64,000 nt of DNA from Indolivaga capnocytophagoides DSM 22835 (GCF_000426485.1 NZ_AUFL01000005.1:62001-126000), one strand, 5' to 3'; shown: positions 1-8,943, numbered from the stretch's first letter. Notes: a model not told the origin generated them from the sequence alone. A program made the numbers and translations.

Positions 1-2
1 GA

Positions 3-326
3 GATGAAGAGATAAAAGTGATTTTAAACACTGACGGACAAATTACCGAGATAAGCAAGACCTGTTCTATTGAAACTGCCGTTGGCGAATCAGTCGGCAT
101 AGAGAAATTCTCTGCTGAATTCGTTCAGGATCTTTATACCGAACTTGATGACATGATCTTAAACAAAGGTCAATCGGGAGTCTTCTACGAGATGGCATTC
201 GAAAATCTTATCAAGAAAGGAGCTGAAATATACACTGTCGATACAACAAATATTTTTTCAATGGAACTTGACACTGTCGAAGATTTCGAGACAGCCTGCG
301 CAAAGATTCCGGCACACTTACAGTAA
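3..326 (+). CDS. Nucleotidyltransferase, C-terminal part (cut by window edge)
   Basis: The reading frame is open to the left edge, so only the last ~107 residues are seen. The piece has the end of a sugar- or alcohol-phosphate nucleotidyltransferase: a short beta strand with 'DGQITEISK', then 'GESVGIEKFS', and near the end 'MELDTVEDFETA', the usual acidic metal-binding and closing motif of LicC/RmlA-type enzymes. Such enzymes activate phosphocholine, glycerol phosphate or sugar phosphates with CTP, UTP or dTTP. A CDP-glycerol glycerophosphotransferase homologue starts 44 bases downstream on the same strand, so a cytidylyltransferase feeding that transferase is a reasonable inference, but the substrate cannot be read from this fragment. 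The first GTG at base 18 is an internal codon, not the start. Confidence 0.7.
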   Translation, partial: DEEIKVILNTDGQITEISKTCSIETAVGESVGIEKFSAEFVQDLYTELDDMILNKGQSGVFYEMAFENLIKKGAEIYTVDTTNIFSMELDTVEDFETACAKIPAHLQ

Positions 327-370
327 GAAAAATTCGGATTTACACATATACACTAAGCCTGTTATCTAAA

Positions 371-1420
371 ATGAGAGTTGTACTTTTCTGCGAGCATAAA
401 TATGCCGTGACAATACTTCTGCCCCTTCAGGAGGAAGCAAATAAAACATCAAAACATGAAATACTCTGGTTTGTTGATGCAAGAAATATTCCCGACTTTC
501 CTTTAAAAAATGAGGTAAGATGGACTAATTCTATACAGGAAACATACAACTTCTCACCCGAAGCTATTTTTGTTCCGGGCAATATTGTACCTTATTATCT
601 GCCGGGAGTTAAAGCTGAGATATTCCACGGATACGCAGCCGAAAAAAAAGATCATTGGGTAATACGCAGGTATCTGGATATGTATCTGACCCAAGGTCCC
701 TTTTTCACCAAACCTTTCGAGCAACTGGCTCAGAACTACGGAGACTTTGAAGTCGTGGAAACAGGATGGCCTCGGCAAGACTGGATTTTTAACAACCTGC
801 ATACATTCGATAATTACCGAGAAGGTCTCTTAACTAAGTACAAGAAGAGTAAGATTGTTTTATATGCCCCGACATTCTCTCCCTCATTAACATCGCTGCC
901 TTATATTAAAGAAGATATAAAAAAGCTAGCTGATCGAAAAGATGCAGTTATCCTACTTAAATTTCATCCACTGACAAAAAAAGAGTGGGTAGACGAGTAC
1001 AAAGTACTAGCGAAGGAAGTAGAGAACATTTTATGGATAGAAGATCAGAATATTTCAAAATATATCCTTGCTTCGGATATGATGATAAGCGATACTTCTT
1101 CCGCTGTATATGAATTTCTTCTATTGGATAAGCCTGTTATCACTCTAAACAATGTTGCTAAAGACAAATACTGGCTTGATATAGATACTCCCGACAAACT
1201 CGATTGGGCTTATGATACAGTCCTGTCTAGTGACGAATACAAAGCAAAGCGCAAATGGATTATAGATAATTACGACCCGTATCTGGATGGAAAAGTGGCA
1301 GAAAGAATGTTCACTGCCGTGGAAGACTACATTGCAAGACACGGAGTACCCAAATATAGGAAACTCAACCTATGGCGAAAATATCAGTCTGTTAAAAAAT
1401 TCGGAAAAATTAAGAAATAA
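371..1420 (+). CDS. CDP-glycerol glycerophosphotransferase family protein
   Basis: A 349-residue protein of the TagB/TagF-like family (PF04464), which transfers glycerol phosphate or a related phospho-alcohol from a CDP donor onto a glycan or polymer. Visible family marks are 'VFHG'-type 'IFHGYAAEKKDHW' near residue 85, 'VETGWPRQD' near 130, and the C-terminal donor-site block 'SDTSSAVYEFLLLDKPVI' near residue 240. There is no signal peptide; these enzymes are cytoplasmic or peripheral. It probably forms one transcript with the nucleotidyltransferase ahead of it. Its stop lies 4 bases from the stop of the convergent OmpA gene. A second family member is encoded at 7874-8917. In a Gram-negative the product would be a capsule, LPS or secreted-glycan decoration rather than teichoic acid; the acceptor is unknown. 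Confidence 0.8.
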   Translation: MRVVLFCEHKYAVTILLPLQEEANKTSKHEILWFVDARNIPDFPLKNEVRWTNSIQETYNFSPEAIFVPGNIVPYYLPGVKAEIFHGYAAEKKDHWVIRRYLDMYLTQGPFFTKPFEQLAQNYGDFEVVETGWPRQDWIFNNLHTFDNYREGLLTKYKKSKIVLYAPTFSPSLTSLPYIKEDIKKLADRKDAVILLKFHPLTKKEWVDEYKVLAKEVENILWIEDQNISKYILASDMMISDTSSAVYEFLLLDKPVITLNNVAKDKYWLDIDTPDKLDWAYDTVLSSDEYKAKRKWIIDNYDPYLDGKVAERMFTAVEDYIARHGVPKYRKLNLWRKYQSVKKFGKIKK

Positions 1421-1424
1421 CTGG

Positions 1425-2663
1425 CTACTTTTCAAATCTCAAAGCGATTCTTCTATCCAATGCCCTGTCAATATCAGGGGCATCAGCAGCGTGTGTCGCA
1501 TATTGATCGCCATAACCGATTGCAGAAATACGTGATCCTTCGATACCTTCTTCTATCAGGTAATTTCTGATTGTATTAGCACGATCCTGAGATAGCTTCA
1601 GATTACTTTCGATAGTACCTGTACGATCTGTAAATCCGGCAATGATCACTTTCGTATCTTTATAGTAGTTTAATATAACTGCAATATTATGTAATTGAGG
1701 CTTAGAAATGTCGGTCAGTTCGGTTGAACTTCCATACTTAAACTCGATATTATCGAAGTTAAACCACTTGTCTTTCAGCTGGTCGGTGGAAGCATTTCCA
1801 TATTCGTCCGAACTAAGAAATCTCACAAGCTGATCTTCAATTCCGCCCTTATAGGCCTGAAGCCGCTTTCCATCGGGTAAAATTACAATAGTCGAAACCT
1901 TTTCCAATGCTTTTGATACAGTTGAAATAGTACCTTCTACCATTGCCGACGTTGCTGTGGTGACGGTATCTTTCACTTTAGTTGAAGTAGAATCTTCGCA
2001 AGACTTCCACCAAAAAGCAATAATAACTCCGCCAGCAACAATAATTGCCCACACAAGCCACGGAGGAGTCGGTTCTTTCAGCTTATAATCAGCTTCGGTC
2101 GATTCAATTACCGGGACGAAATTCCCTAACTCATCATTACTGCCGAGCCCGAACAATGATGCAAAACCGACAGGGATCAAATGAAGATAACTGCTCTTCT
2201 CGTAATTCAACCGCCCAAGTAAGCCTGTCATCCCCCATTTATATTCAGTCGCCCGATACCCCAGATCACTTGCTATTATTGGTGTTATCATTAATAATAG
2301 CTGATCGGTATTTGAATAAGACATCCCGAAAGTAGAGGATATCAGGGTTGTAAATTCTCCAAGTTTATCACCAAAAATAGCATCGAGCAGACGAAATCCC
2401 GAATAACTAATCCTTTCATCGGCATTACCCGAGAATATTGAAACAATATTGTCTTGCAGGTTATTATAATTACGCCCGGCCTTACTCAAGGCAATTTGTA
2501 TGGGGGTGGTACTGCCTTTAGCCAACAAAGCCCCTAACAGACATGGTATAATAGAAGCCGAAGCATCTGCGACCTTACATCGGTCTTCGCAAAGAAACTC
2601 CGACGCACGGGTTATAGTATTATCTGTCAGTATAACTTGCAGCGAACTGTATATAGGCGACAT
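1425..2663 (-). CDS. DUF937 / OmpA-domain membrane protein
   Basis: A 412-residue protein with three parts. Residues ~1-190 are a helical DUF937-like domain. A single membrane span follows near residues 212-230 ('WLVWAIIVAGGVIIAFWW'). The last ~120 residues are an OmpA-type peptidoglycan-binding domain, with 'AGFTDRTGTIESNLKLSQDR' and 'DRALDRRIALRFEK'. There is no cleavable signal peptide, so the DUF937 part is expected in the cytoplasm and the OmpA part in the periplasm, making it an inner-membrane protein that can hold the cell wall. This topology is inferred from the order of domains. The gene is alone on its strand here; its start ATG at 2663 is the first in frame. Confidence 0.8.
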   Translation of the reverse strand: MSPIYSSLQVILTDNTITRASEFLCEDRCKVADASASIIPCLLGALLAKGSTTPIQIALSKAGRNYNNLQDNIVSIFSGNADERISYSGFRLLDAIFGDKLGEFTTLISSTFGMSYSNTDQLLLMITPIIASDLGYRATEYKWGMTGLLGRLNYEKSSYLHLIPVGFASLFGLGSNDELGNFVPVIESTEADYKLKEPTPPWLVWAIIVAGGVIIAFWWKSCEDSTSTKVKDTVTTATSAMVEGTISTVSKALEKVSTIVILPDGKRLQAYKGGIEDQLVRFLSSDEYGNASTDQLKDKWFNFDNIEFKYGSSTELTDISKPQLHNIAVILNYYKDTKVIIAGFTDRTGTIESNLKLSQDRANTIRNYLIEEGIEGSRISAIGYGDQYATHAADAPDIDRALDRRIALRFEK

Positions 2664-2745
2664 AATTTACTTGGATAGATCGTATTTATATTTTCCTTTT
2701 TTATTAAACAAGGTGGCTCATTTTTAGTTCTTCCGCATAAATAAA

Positions 2746-4023
2746 TTATTCGGAGACCTTTTCTACATATTTTTGCTTAGGTTCTACTGTAATAACCTTG
2801 AACAGTTTATCGGAAGGTCTGATCTTCTCGGTCAGCCTAATTGAGAACTTTTCGCCTTTGACAGTTTCCTGTACGGGTTTTAGATCAACACGTATTTCAT
2901 CTACAACCTGAGAAACAGCTCCTGTTGTAGGTCCTGTTACCAGAATTTCATCTCCTACTTTTAAAGACTGGGTCTCCATCAGAAACTCGGCAACACCGAT
3001 ATTCGAGAAATATTTGATTCCTTTACCTATATAGACTTTGCGTTTAGTAGCTCCAGAACCATAATTAGCTGTCCACTCACCTAAACGCTGCCCAAGGTAA
3101 TAACCATCCCAGAATCCTCTATTGAAGACTGTTGCCAAACGAGTATCCCATTCCGCAACTTTGTCTTCGGTATATGTTCCTTCGCAATATGCTTTTACCG
3201 CCTCTTTATAACATTCCACAACGGTACGCACATACTCTGCTCCACGTGCACGTCCTTCGATCTTAAACACCCGTACTCCGGCATCCATCATCTTGTTCAT
3301 GAAATGGATTGTTTTCAGATCTTTGGGAGACATGATGTATTCGTTATCAATTTCAAGTTCGATATTACTTTCTTTATCTTTTACAATATAGCCTCTACGA
3401 CACAATTGATTACAAGCCCCTCTGTTTGCAGACAAATCTTTTTCGTGCAAACTCAGGTAACATTTACCCGAAACAGCCATACATAAGGCTCCATGAGAAA
3501 ACATTTCAATACGGATCAACTCTCCGCTTGGACCTTTTATCTGTTGTTCTACAATATCCTTATAAATATCGGCTACCTGATCCAGAGTCAACTCTCTGGC
3601 CAATACCACAACATCGGCAAATTGTCCATAAAATTTAAGAGCTTCCGTATTTGTGATATTAAGCTGTGTCGATAAATGCACTTCAACTCCAATGCTGCGG
3701 GCATACATCATTACTGCTACATCCGATGCTATAATCGCCGACACGTTAGCTTCTTTTGCAGCATTCACAATTTGGTGCATCAGACTTATATCATTATCAT
3801 AAATAATGGTATTCACGGTCAAATAACTCTTCATCCCGTGTTCCTGACAAATTTTAGCTATATTTTTTAAATCTTCGGTTGTAAAGTTATTCGAAGATTT
3901 GGCACGCATATTCAACCCTTCGATACCAAAGTAAATTGAATTCGCACCTCCTTGTATTGCCGCAGCCAAAGAATCGTAAGATCCTACTGGCGCCATGATT
4001 TCAAAATCAGCAATATTTTTCAT
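2746..4023 (-). CDS. Peptidase U32 family protein (tRNA hydroxylation TrhP-like)
   Basis: A 425-residue U32 family protein. The family signature is at residues 173-191 ('EMFSHGALCMAVSGKC') with conserved cysteines C181, C188, C204 and C208, the set that binds an iron-sulfur cluster in relatives such as UbiU and TrhP. Although named peptidases, characterised relatives of this length (TrhP/YegQ) act in prephenate-dependent 5-hydroxylation of tRNA wobble uridine; that is the best guess here from length and the C-terminal beta domain. The N-terminal part is a TIM-barrel-like 'EIMAPVGSYDSLAAAI'. It lies alone on the minus strand; a dispersed palindrome sits 80 bases upstream at 4107-4121. A -7-like 'TATCTTTG' lies at 4058-4065. 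Confidence 0.85.
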   Translation of the reverse strand: MKNIADFEIMAPVGSYDSLAAAIQGGANSIYFGIEGLNMRAKSSNNFTTEDLKNIAKICQEHGMKSYLTVNTIIYDNDISLMHQIVNAAKEANVSAIIASDVAVMMYARSIGVEVHLSTQLNITNTEALKFYGQFADVVVLARELTLDQVADIYKDIVEQQIKGPSGELIRIEMFSHGALCMAVSGKCYLSLHEKDLSANRGACNQLCRRGYIVKDKESNIELEIDNEYIMSPKDLKTIHFMNKMMDAGVRVFKIEGRARGAEYVRTVVECYKEAVKAYCEGTYTEDKVAEWDTRLATVFNRGFWDGYYLGQRLGEWTANYGSGATKRKVYIGKGIKYFSNIGVAEFLMETQSLKVGDEILVTGPTTGAVSQVVDEIRVDLKPVQETVKGEKFSIRLTEKIRPSDKLFKVITVEPKQKYVEKVSE

Positions 4024-4106
4024 TTATCTATTCTGTATATTCTATATTTTCGGACTACAAAGATACAATAAAAAGCTCGATCTGTAGAATAACAAACCGA
4101 GCATCT

Positions 4107-4121
4107 AAGGTCTCAGACCTT
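4107..4121. repeat. Dispersed palindrome, copy 1
   Basis: AAGGTCTCAGACCTT, a 15-bp palindrome with one central base, followed on the plus strand by TTTTGTTGATTTTGCAGG, which resembles the longer element at 34425 and 57162. It lies between the U32 gene and the yjdM-like gene, both on the minus strand. Confidence 0.85.
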
Positions 4122-4215
4122 TTTGTTGATTTTGCAGGCAAACAGCCAGAGTACGTTATCTCTTTAAAGTACGTCACTAACTGCTTTCTGTCACTTTTTA
4201 TTGTTTAAGAATAAC

Positions 4216-4548
4216 TTATCCTTTCTTAAGAAAACAGGTTTTCAACACAATACCCGATCCATCGATCTTGCAATCCACTTCGTCAGGGTTCTCTGTTAAT
4301 TTTATGCTTTTTACTTTCGTCCCTCTTTTGATTACCATCGAAGAACCTCTTACTTTCAGGTCTTTTATTACAGTAACGGCATCTCCGTCTATCAATTCTG
4401 TTCCGTTACTATCTCTGGGAGTATCATCTGTTTCCTGTTGGTTTGCCTCATTAGTCCACTCATGACTACAATCGGGGCATACAAATACGGTTCCGTCGAA
4501 ATACGTATTTTCCATGTCACAAAGTGGACAATTTGGAGTTTCAGCCAT
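4216..4548 (-). CDS. yjdM: YjdM/PhnA-like zinc ribbon protein
   Basis: A 110-residue protein with an N-terminal zinc ribbon formed by C7, C10, C24 and C27, an acidic linker, and a C-terminal SH3-like PhnA domain ('LIDGDAVTVIKDLKVRGSS'). The family is widespread and was once called 'alkylphosphonate utilization protein PhnA'; it is not phosphonoacetate hydrolase and its role is not settled. There are no phosphonate genes nearby. The length and domain order are those of the family. Single gene, with about 260 bases of non-coding sequence on its upstream side that shows no clear feature except the fabD terminator. Confidence 0.85.
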   Translation of the reverse strand: MAETPNCPLCDMENTYFDGTVFVCPDCSHEWTNEANQQETDDTPRDSNGTELIDGDAVTVIKDLKVRGSSMVIKRGTKVKSIKLTENPDEVDCKIDGSGIVLKTCFLKKG

Positions 4549-4752
4549 AATTTGATTCTGTTTTAGTTGTTTTTAAGGTCTTACCCTATTTAGCATTTTG
4601 GTAAGTAAAATAGCGAAAGCCTGTTGATAAATAGAAAGTAAATACTATCTTTTACTTATTATAACAACGAAGATAGGCTAAATTGTCATAGGTTACAAAT
4701 CGAATACCGAATCAGTCTTATTTCTTACCAATTCTCATCCAAACAAAGGAAA

Positions 4753-4784
4753 ACGGCTGACTCCCTAAAAAAGGAAGCAGCCGT
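4753..4784 (-). terminator. Terminator of fabD
   Basis: On the minus strand, 28 bases after the fabD stop, ACGGCTGC...CAGCCGT can pair (7 bp plus an inner TCC/GGA stretch with one bulge), followed by TTTTCCTTTG. This is a normal Rho-independent terminator layout. Confidence 0.75.
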
Positions 4785-4812
4785 CTTCGTTTATCCTAAA
4801 AAAACAGATACC

Positions 4813-5694
4813 TTATTGCTTTCCGCTGGTAGCTACTTCTTTATTTATTTTTTTCACCAATCCCTGAAGAACAGCTCCCGGTCCTAGTTCTACAAATTCA
4901 GTAGCACCATCGGCAATCATATGCTCTACAGATTGAGTCCATTTCACAGGAGCAGTCAACTGAGCAATCAGATTCTTTTTAATAGCCGCAGGATCAGATT
5001 CTGCAACAGTTGTCACATTTTGATACACAGGACAAATTGGAGCAGAGAACTCTGTTTCGTTAATTGCTTTTTCCAATTCTTCCTTAGCAGGATTCATCAA
5101 TGGAGAATGGAACGCTCCACCTACGCTCAGTTTCAAAGCACGTTTTGCACCTGCTTCTTTCAACAATTCACACGCTTTATCAATTCCTGCATTCGTTCCC
5201 GAGATAACAATCTGTCCGGGGCAATTGTAATTTGCAGGTACTACAACTTCATCTTTTATAGATGCGCATATTTCTTCTACTTTTTCATCAGGTAAGCCCA
5301 ATACTGCAGCCATGGTAGATGGATTCAATTCGCAAGCTTTCTGCATAGCCAATGCACGCTTATAAACTAGCTTCAATCCATCTTCGAACGACAAAGCATT
5401 AGCTGCGACCAAAGCCGAAAACTCTCCCAAAGAGTGACCTGCAACCATTTCCGGAACAAATTCGGCACCTAAAGTTTTAGCTAAAATTACAGAATGTAAG
5501 AATATCGCTGGTTGTGTAACTTTTGTTTGACGCAAGTCTTCATCAGTTCCGCTAAACATTAAATCAGTAATACGGAAACCTAAAATTTCATTTGCTTTTT
5601 CGAATAAATCTTTCGCTACGGGTGATGTTTCATACAAATCCTTACCCATGCCCACAAACTGAGCACCTTGACCCGGAAATACAAATGCTTTCAT
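4813..5694 (-). CDS. fabD: Malonyl CoA-acyl carrier protein transacylase
   Basis: A 293-residue protein of normal length for FabD, which moves malonyl from CoA to acyl carrier protein to start fatty acid elongation in the cytoplasm. The N-terminal 'FPGQGAQFVGMG', the nucleophile motif GHSLG with S88, and the catalytic histidine in 'AFHSPLM' (H196) are all present. It stands alone between two terminators (4753 and 5864), so it seems to be a single-gene transcript, rather than part of a fab cluster. A -7-like TAAATTTG lies at 5795-5802 about 100 bases upstream, with a 21-bp palindrome just upstream of it at 5820-5840. Confidence 0.95.
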   Translation of the reverse strand: MKAFVFPGQGAQFVGMGKDLYETSPVAKDLFEKANEILGFRITDLMFSGTDEDLRQTKVTQPAIFLHSVILAKTLGAEFVPEMVAGHSLGEFSALVAANALSFEDGLKLVYKRALAMQKACELNPSTMAAVLGLPDEKVEEICASIKDEVVVPANYNCPGQIVISGTNAGIDKACELLKEAGAKRALKLSVGGAFHSPLMNPAKEELEKAINETEFSAPICPVYQNVTTVAESDPAAIKKNLIAQLTAPVKWTQSVEHMIADGATEFVELGPGAVLQGLVKKINKEVATSGKQ

Positions 5695-5794
5695 ACTTTA
5701 ATATGTTATAAATTAATGAAATGTCTTGATATATATTTTTTTGATTCTCTATATTCAACGCGATTTAAGGTTTTAACACCTTAGATACGGCTGG

Positions 5795-5840
5795 CAAATT
5801 TAATAAAAAAACACAAACCAAACTCGTCTTGATCGAGTTT
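5795..5840 (-). promoter_or_regulatory. Candidate fabD promoter with palindromic site
   Basis: On the minus strand a TAAATTTG box (5795-5802) fits the Bacteroidetes -7 consensus. A palindrome AAACTCG-7 nt-CGAGTTT occupies 5820-5840, roughly where the -33 region and upstream sequence should be. No TTTG with the usual 19-21 base spacing was found, so the promoter may depend on an activator. Inference from position only. Confidence 0.4.
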
Positions 5841-5863
5841 AGGTAAGATTCTCTGTTTTAGAT

Positions 5864-5896
5864 AAAAAGCACCGGAATAGTTTTCCGATGCTTTTT
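5864..5896 (-). terminator. Terminator of the nitroreductase gene
   Basis: AAAAAGCA-C-CGGAA / TTCCG-A-TGCTTTTT pairs around a short loop, 20 bases after the nitroreductase stop, with T-rich ends on both strands. Confidence 0.8.
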
Positions 5897-5916
5897 CTTA
5901 CTGCTAATATATATGC

Positions 5917-6573
5917 TTATTTGATATATTCAACCTTATTTTCATTACGAGGCTTAGCGTTCGGTGATTCGTTCTTGTATCCTACCGATATTCCGAAAAT
6001 GACCTCATGAGTATCAGGCAGATTTATAGCTTCACGTAATTCTTTTGACTGCGGTTTATTGAAGATTCCGGCAACACTGCCAATCACACATGTCCCGATA
6101 TTCATAGACTCGGCACTCAATAGAATATTCTGGGCAAATAATCCGCAATCAACCGCACTGTATGAGTTACTTTTATCTTTTGCGACAATGATTAGCGTAG
6201 GTGCTCCGTGAAACACACTGAATCCGTCTTCCTGAGCTTTAGATGCGCTACCGGGTAAAGACTTTCCTTTGGCATCCTCAACAAAAGCAGTATTTATTTT
6301 ATTCAGCAAATCTGGATTTTGGATTACACGTACTTCCCACGATTGTTTATTTAAAGCACTGGGTGCATTTATTCCACTTTGAATTATTGTATCCATTTGA
6401 GCCTGTGCAACCTGTTCGGGCTTGTATTTTCGAATACTACGGCGGTTCATTATATTTTCAACCACTACATTCTTAGCAACTTCCGGTTCTTTTTTCGTAT
6501 CCGTATCTTTTGCCGGCTGACTACATGACATAAAGACTAAAAAGGAAAGAGATAATACTGTTAAGATTCTCAT
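5917..6573 (-). CDS. Nitroreductase family lipoprotein
   Basis: A 218-residue protein. The first 16 residues form a lipoprotein signal ('SLSFLVFMSC'), with the cysteine at ~16 as the likely lipid site in the relaxed Bacteroidetes form. The rest is a short FMN nitroreductase domain: 'RRSIRKYKPEQV' binds the FMN phosphate, 'NAPSALNKQSWEV' is the family's N-terminal motif, and 'SMNIGTCVIGSV' the C-terminal one. Such enzymes reduce nitro groups, quinones or flavins with NAD(P)H, but an exported, lipid-anchored version would lack NAD(P)H, so the electron donor is unclear. Nitroreductase lipoproteins occur in Bacteroides relatives. Single gene with its own terminator. Confidence 0.85.
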   Translation of the reverse strand: MRILTVLSLSFLVFMSCSQPAKDTDTKKEPEVAKNVVVENIMNRRSIRKYKPEQVAQAQMDTIIQSGINAPSALNKQSWEVRVIQNPDLLNKINTAFVEDAKGKSLPGSASKAQEDGFSVFHGAPTLIIVAKDKSNSYSAVDCGLFAQNILLSAESMNIGTCVIGSVAGIFNKPQSKELREAINLPDTHEVIFGISVGYKNESPNAKPRNENKVEYIK

Positions 6574-6684
6574 AGATGTAAAATATTTTTGTGTATTAAA
6601 AATTGAAGAATATAAAAATAGAAAAAATATTCCATACTCCTACTCCTAGTTTTTCCAAATCTCACATTAACTTACATATAAATA

Positions 6685-6718
6685 AAAAGGATGTCTTTTA
6701 ATCAAAAGACATCCTTTT
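6685..6718 (-). terminator. Terminator of pheS
   Basis: A perfect 15-bp stem (AAAAGGATGTCTTTT and its complement) with a 4-base loop begins about 20 bases after the pheS stop; it is A/T-flanked and could work on both strands. Confidence 0.85.
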
Positions 6719-6738
6719 ATTCTAAATTATCTATATTA

Positions 6739-7758
6739 TTACTGCGCGTTCTCGAATTGTTTAAGAAAACGAGCGTCATTCTCTGAGAACATACGCAGAT
6801 CTTTCACCCTGTATTTCAAATTAGTAATACGTTCAATACCCATTCCCAGGGCATATCCTGAATATACTTTGCTATCGATACCGCAGTTTTCCAATACATT
6901 AGGATCGACCATACCACAACCGAGAATTTCTACCCATCCGGTATGCTTACAGAACGGGCAACCTTTACCTCCACAGATATTACATGAGATATCCATTTCT
7001 GCACTAGGCTCTGTAAATGGGAAATAAGATGGCCGAAGACGAATTTTTGTATCTGCACCAAACATTTCTTTTGCAAAGAATAGCAATGCTTGCTTTAAAT
7101 CGGCAAACGAAACATTTTTATCGATATACAATGCTTCTACCTGATGAAAGAAACAATGCGCACGATACGAAATAGCTTCATTCCGATAAACACGTCCTGG
7201 ACAAATAATCCGAATCGGAGGTTCTTGTTTTTCCATTACTCTGGTTTGCACCGACGAAGTATGGGTACGCAAAACCACTTCGGGGTTACGTGCTATAAAG
7301 AATGTATCCTGCATATCACGAGCAGGGTGATCATCGGCAAAATTAAGAGACGAAAACACATGCCAGTCATCTTCTATCTCAGGACCTTCCGCTATCGAAA
7401 AACCAAGACGTTTAAATATATCACAAATCTCTTTTTTCACTAAAGAAAGAGGATGGCGTGTACCCAATTCCACAGGATAAGCTGTACGGGTAAGGTCAAT
7501 AGATTCTTCTGACGAAGATGAATTTTCGAGATTCTCTTTCAATTGATTTATTCTATCCTGAGCTTTAGTTTTCAGCTCATTCAATTTCATCCCGATATTT
7601 TTCTTTTCTTCGGCTGCTACGTTTCTAAAATCATCCATCAAAGCAGATACAGAGCCTTTTTTGCTTAAGAATTTTATACGCAAATCCTCTAGTTCCTGAA
7701 CATTCGAAGCTTTTAACTCTTCTATATCTCCAAGTAGTTTGTTTATTTTATCAATCAT
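6739..7758 (-). CDS. pheS: Phenylalanine--tRNA ligase alpha subunit
   Basis: A 339-residue protein of typical length. Residues ~1-85 are the coiled-coil tRNA-binding arm. The class II core follows, with motif 2 around 'ICPGRVYRNE', the cysteine-rich insert 'CNICGGKGCPFCKHTGW', and motif 3 'GYALGMGIERI'. With PheT it charges tRNA-Phe in the cytoplasm. pheT is not in the window, so the two subunits are encoded apart, as is common in Bacteroidetes. A -7-like TAACTTTG lies at 7796-7803 upstream. Single-gene unit with its own terminator. Confidence 0.96.
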   Translation of the reverse strand: MIDKINKLLGDIEELKASNVQELEDLRIKFLSKKGSVSALMDDFRNVAAEEKKNIGMKLNELKTKAQDRINQLKENLENSSSSEESIDLTRTAYPVELGTRHPLSLVKKEICDIFKRLGFSIAEGPEIEDDWHVFSSLNFADDHPARDMQDTFFIARNPEVVLRTHTSSVQTRVMEKQEPPIRIICPGRVYRNEAISYRAHCFFHQVEALYIDKNVSFADLKQALLFFAKEMFGADTKIRLRPSYFPFTEPSAEMDISCNICGGKGCPFCKHTGWVEILGCGMVDPNVLENCGIDSKVYSGYALGMGIERITNLKYRVKDLRMFSENDARFLKQFENAQ

Positions 7759-7873
7759 CAGATCTTAATCCTTAGTCATTAATTCATTCGATAGGCAAAG
7801 TTACATTTTTCTTTTCTAAAAAAAGAAATTAAGGCATCAGACCGTTACATTAATTTATATTCTATTCAACACT

Positions 7874-8917
7874 CTATCTTTTCGATCCAAAAGGAAAATA
7901 ACCAGCTTTGAAACGCATTTTTAATTTACGAAAAAGATTAAACGGCTTTTTCTTGATCTTTCCCTGATGATTTTCGATAAAATCATCTACGGCATTTAAT
8001 ATCCGAGCCGAAGCATGCCCGTCTCTGAAAGGATGAACCAGATCCATTTTATTTTTAATATTCTTCAATAGTTCATTTGGATACGATAACCCTTTTTCAA
8101 TTGCCAACTCCAAAGACCCGCTATCTAATATATTGATTAAATGATCCTCAGGAAATGTATTGCGAAATGTCACAACTGGTTTATCAAACCATAGAAACTC
8201 GTATATAACAGAAGATGTATCACTAATCATTATATCTGAAGTCTGATACAATGATAATTTTTCTTCTTTATCCGAATATTCTACATGATCATATTTTCGG
8301 GCTAGCTTTTTATATTTTTCTATTGTTTGAATATCTATCTTAGGGTGAAACGAAAATATCCACCTCCAGTTTCGAGTCTGAACTAAACGTTCTATTTCGA
8401 CAAATAAATGTTCTGTCGATATCAACCCTTTAGTAAAAGTAGGAGCATATATTATTGTGGGCACATTATCCTTGTGAATAGTTGGTTTAGCTTTAGTATA
8501 AGCATCAAATTTACTCCAACCTGTTTCTAGAACTTTGAAATAACCATATTTTTTTTCCAAACGCTTAAATTCGGGCATAAATAAACTACTTGTTACACAA
8601 TACAGATCAAACAAACCTCTTATACGGTAATGATCTCCATAATTGTTACGCTTATAAAACAACCCATGAAAAACCTCAACTTTCACCCCCGGAAAGAAAT
8701 CATAAATATAATTTCCCGGTGCAAAAACAGCTATTGGGTTATATTCAATCACATCATATATTGTTTTCAATAGTTTTTCATCCTCCGCTAAATAAATCGG
8801 ACATTTCTTTTCTATAAACCAAGCAACATCTCCACCTCTCTTACGGATCTCTGTTTGTATGGGTCTTAATATTGAATAAGAATAGCTTAGGGAAACAAAC
8901 AAAACATATTTTTTCAT
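7874..8917 (-). CDS. CDP-glycerol glycerophosphotransferase family protein
   Basis: A 347-residue paralogue of the protein at 371-1420, with the same landmarks: 'AVFAPGNYIYDFFPGVKVEVFHG', here in two parts as 'VFAPGN' and 'VKVEVFHG', 'VLETGWSKFDAY' and 'SDTSSVIYEFLWFDKPVV'. It should transfer a CDP-activated phospho-alcohol to a glycan acceptor. I place the start at ATG 8917 ('MKKYVLFVSLSYS'), which matches the start of the paralogue; a longer frame from 8962 would begin inside a strong hairpin. No partner genes lie beside it. The tail is basic, as is usual for peripheral membrane glycosyltransferases. Confidence 0.8.
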   Translation of the reverse strand: MKKYVLFVSLSYSYSILRPIQTEIRKRGGDVAWFIEKKCPIYLAEDEKLLKTIYDVIEYNPIAVFAPGNYIYDFFPGVKVEVFHGLFYKRNNYGDHYRIRGLFDLYCVTSSLFMPEFKRLEKKYGYFKVLETGWSKFDAYTKAKPTIHKDNVPTIIYAPTFTKGLISTEHLFVEIERLVQTRNWRWIFSFHPKIDIQTIEKYKKLARKYDHVEYSDKEEKLSLYQTSDIMISDTSSVIYEFLWFDKPVVTFRNTFPEDHLINILDSGSLELAIEKGLSYPNELLKNIKNKMDLVHPFRDGHASARILNAVDDFIENHQGKIKKKPFNLFRKLKMRFKAGYFPFGSKR

Positions 8918-8943
8918 TTTACAACACTCTAATAAATGACAAA

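Noticed and set aside
7831-7846. AAGGCATCAGACCGTT as a further palindrome copy
   Set aside because: Both arms are changed and it no longer pairs; it may be a relic but is not counted among the copies.
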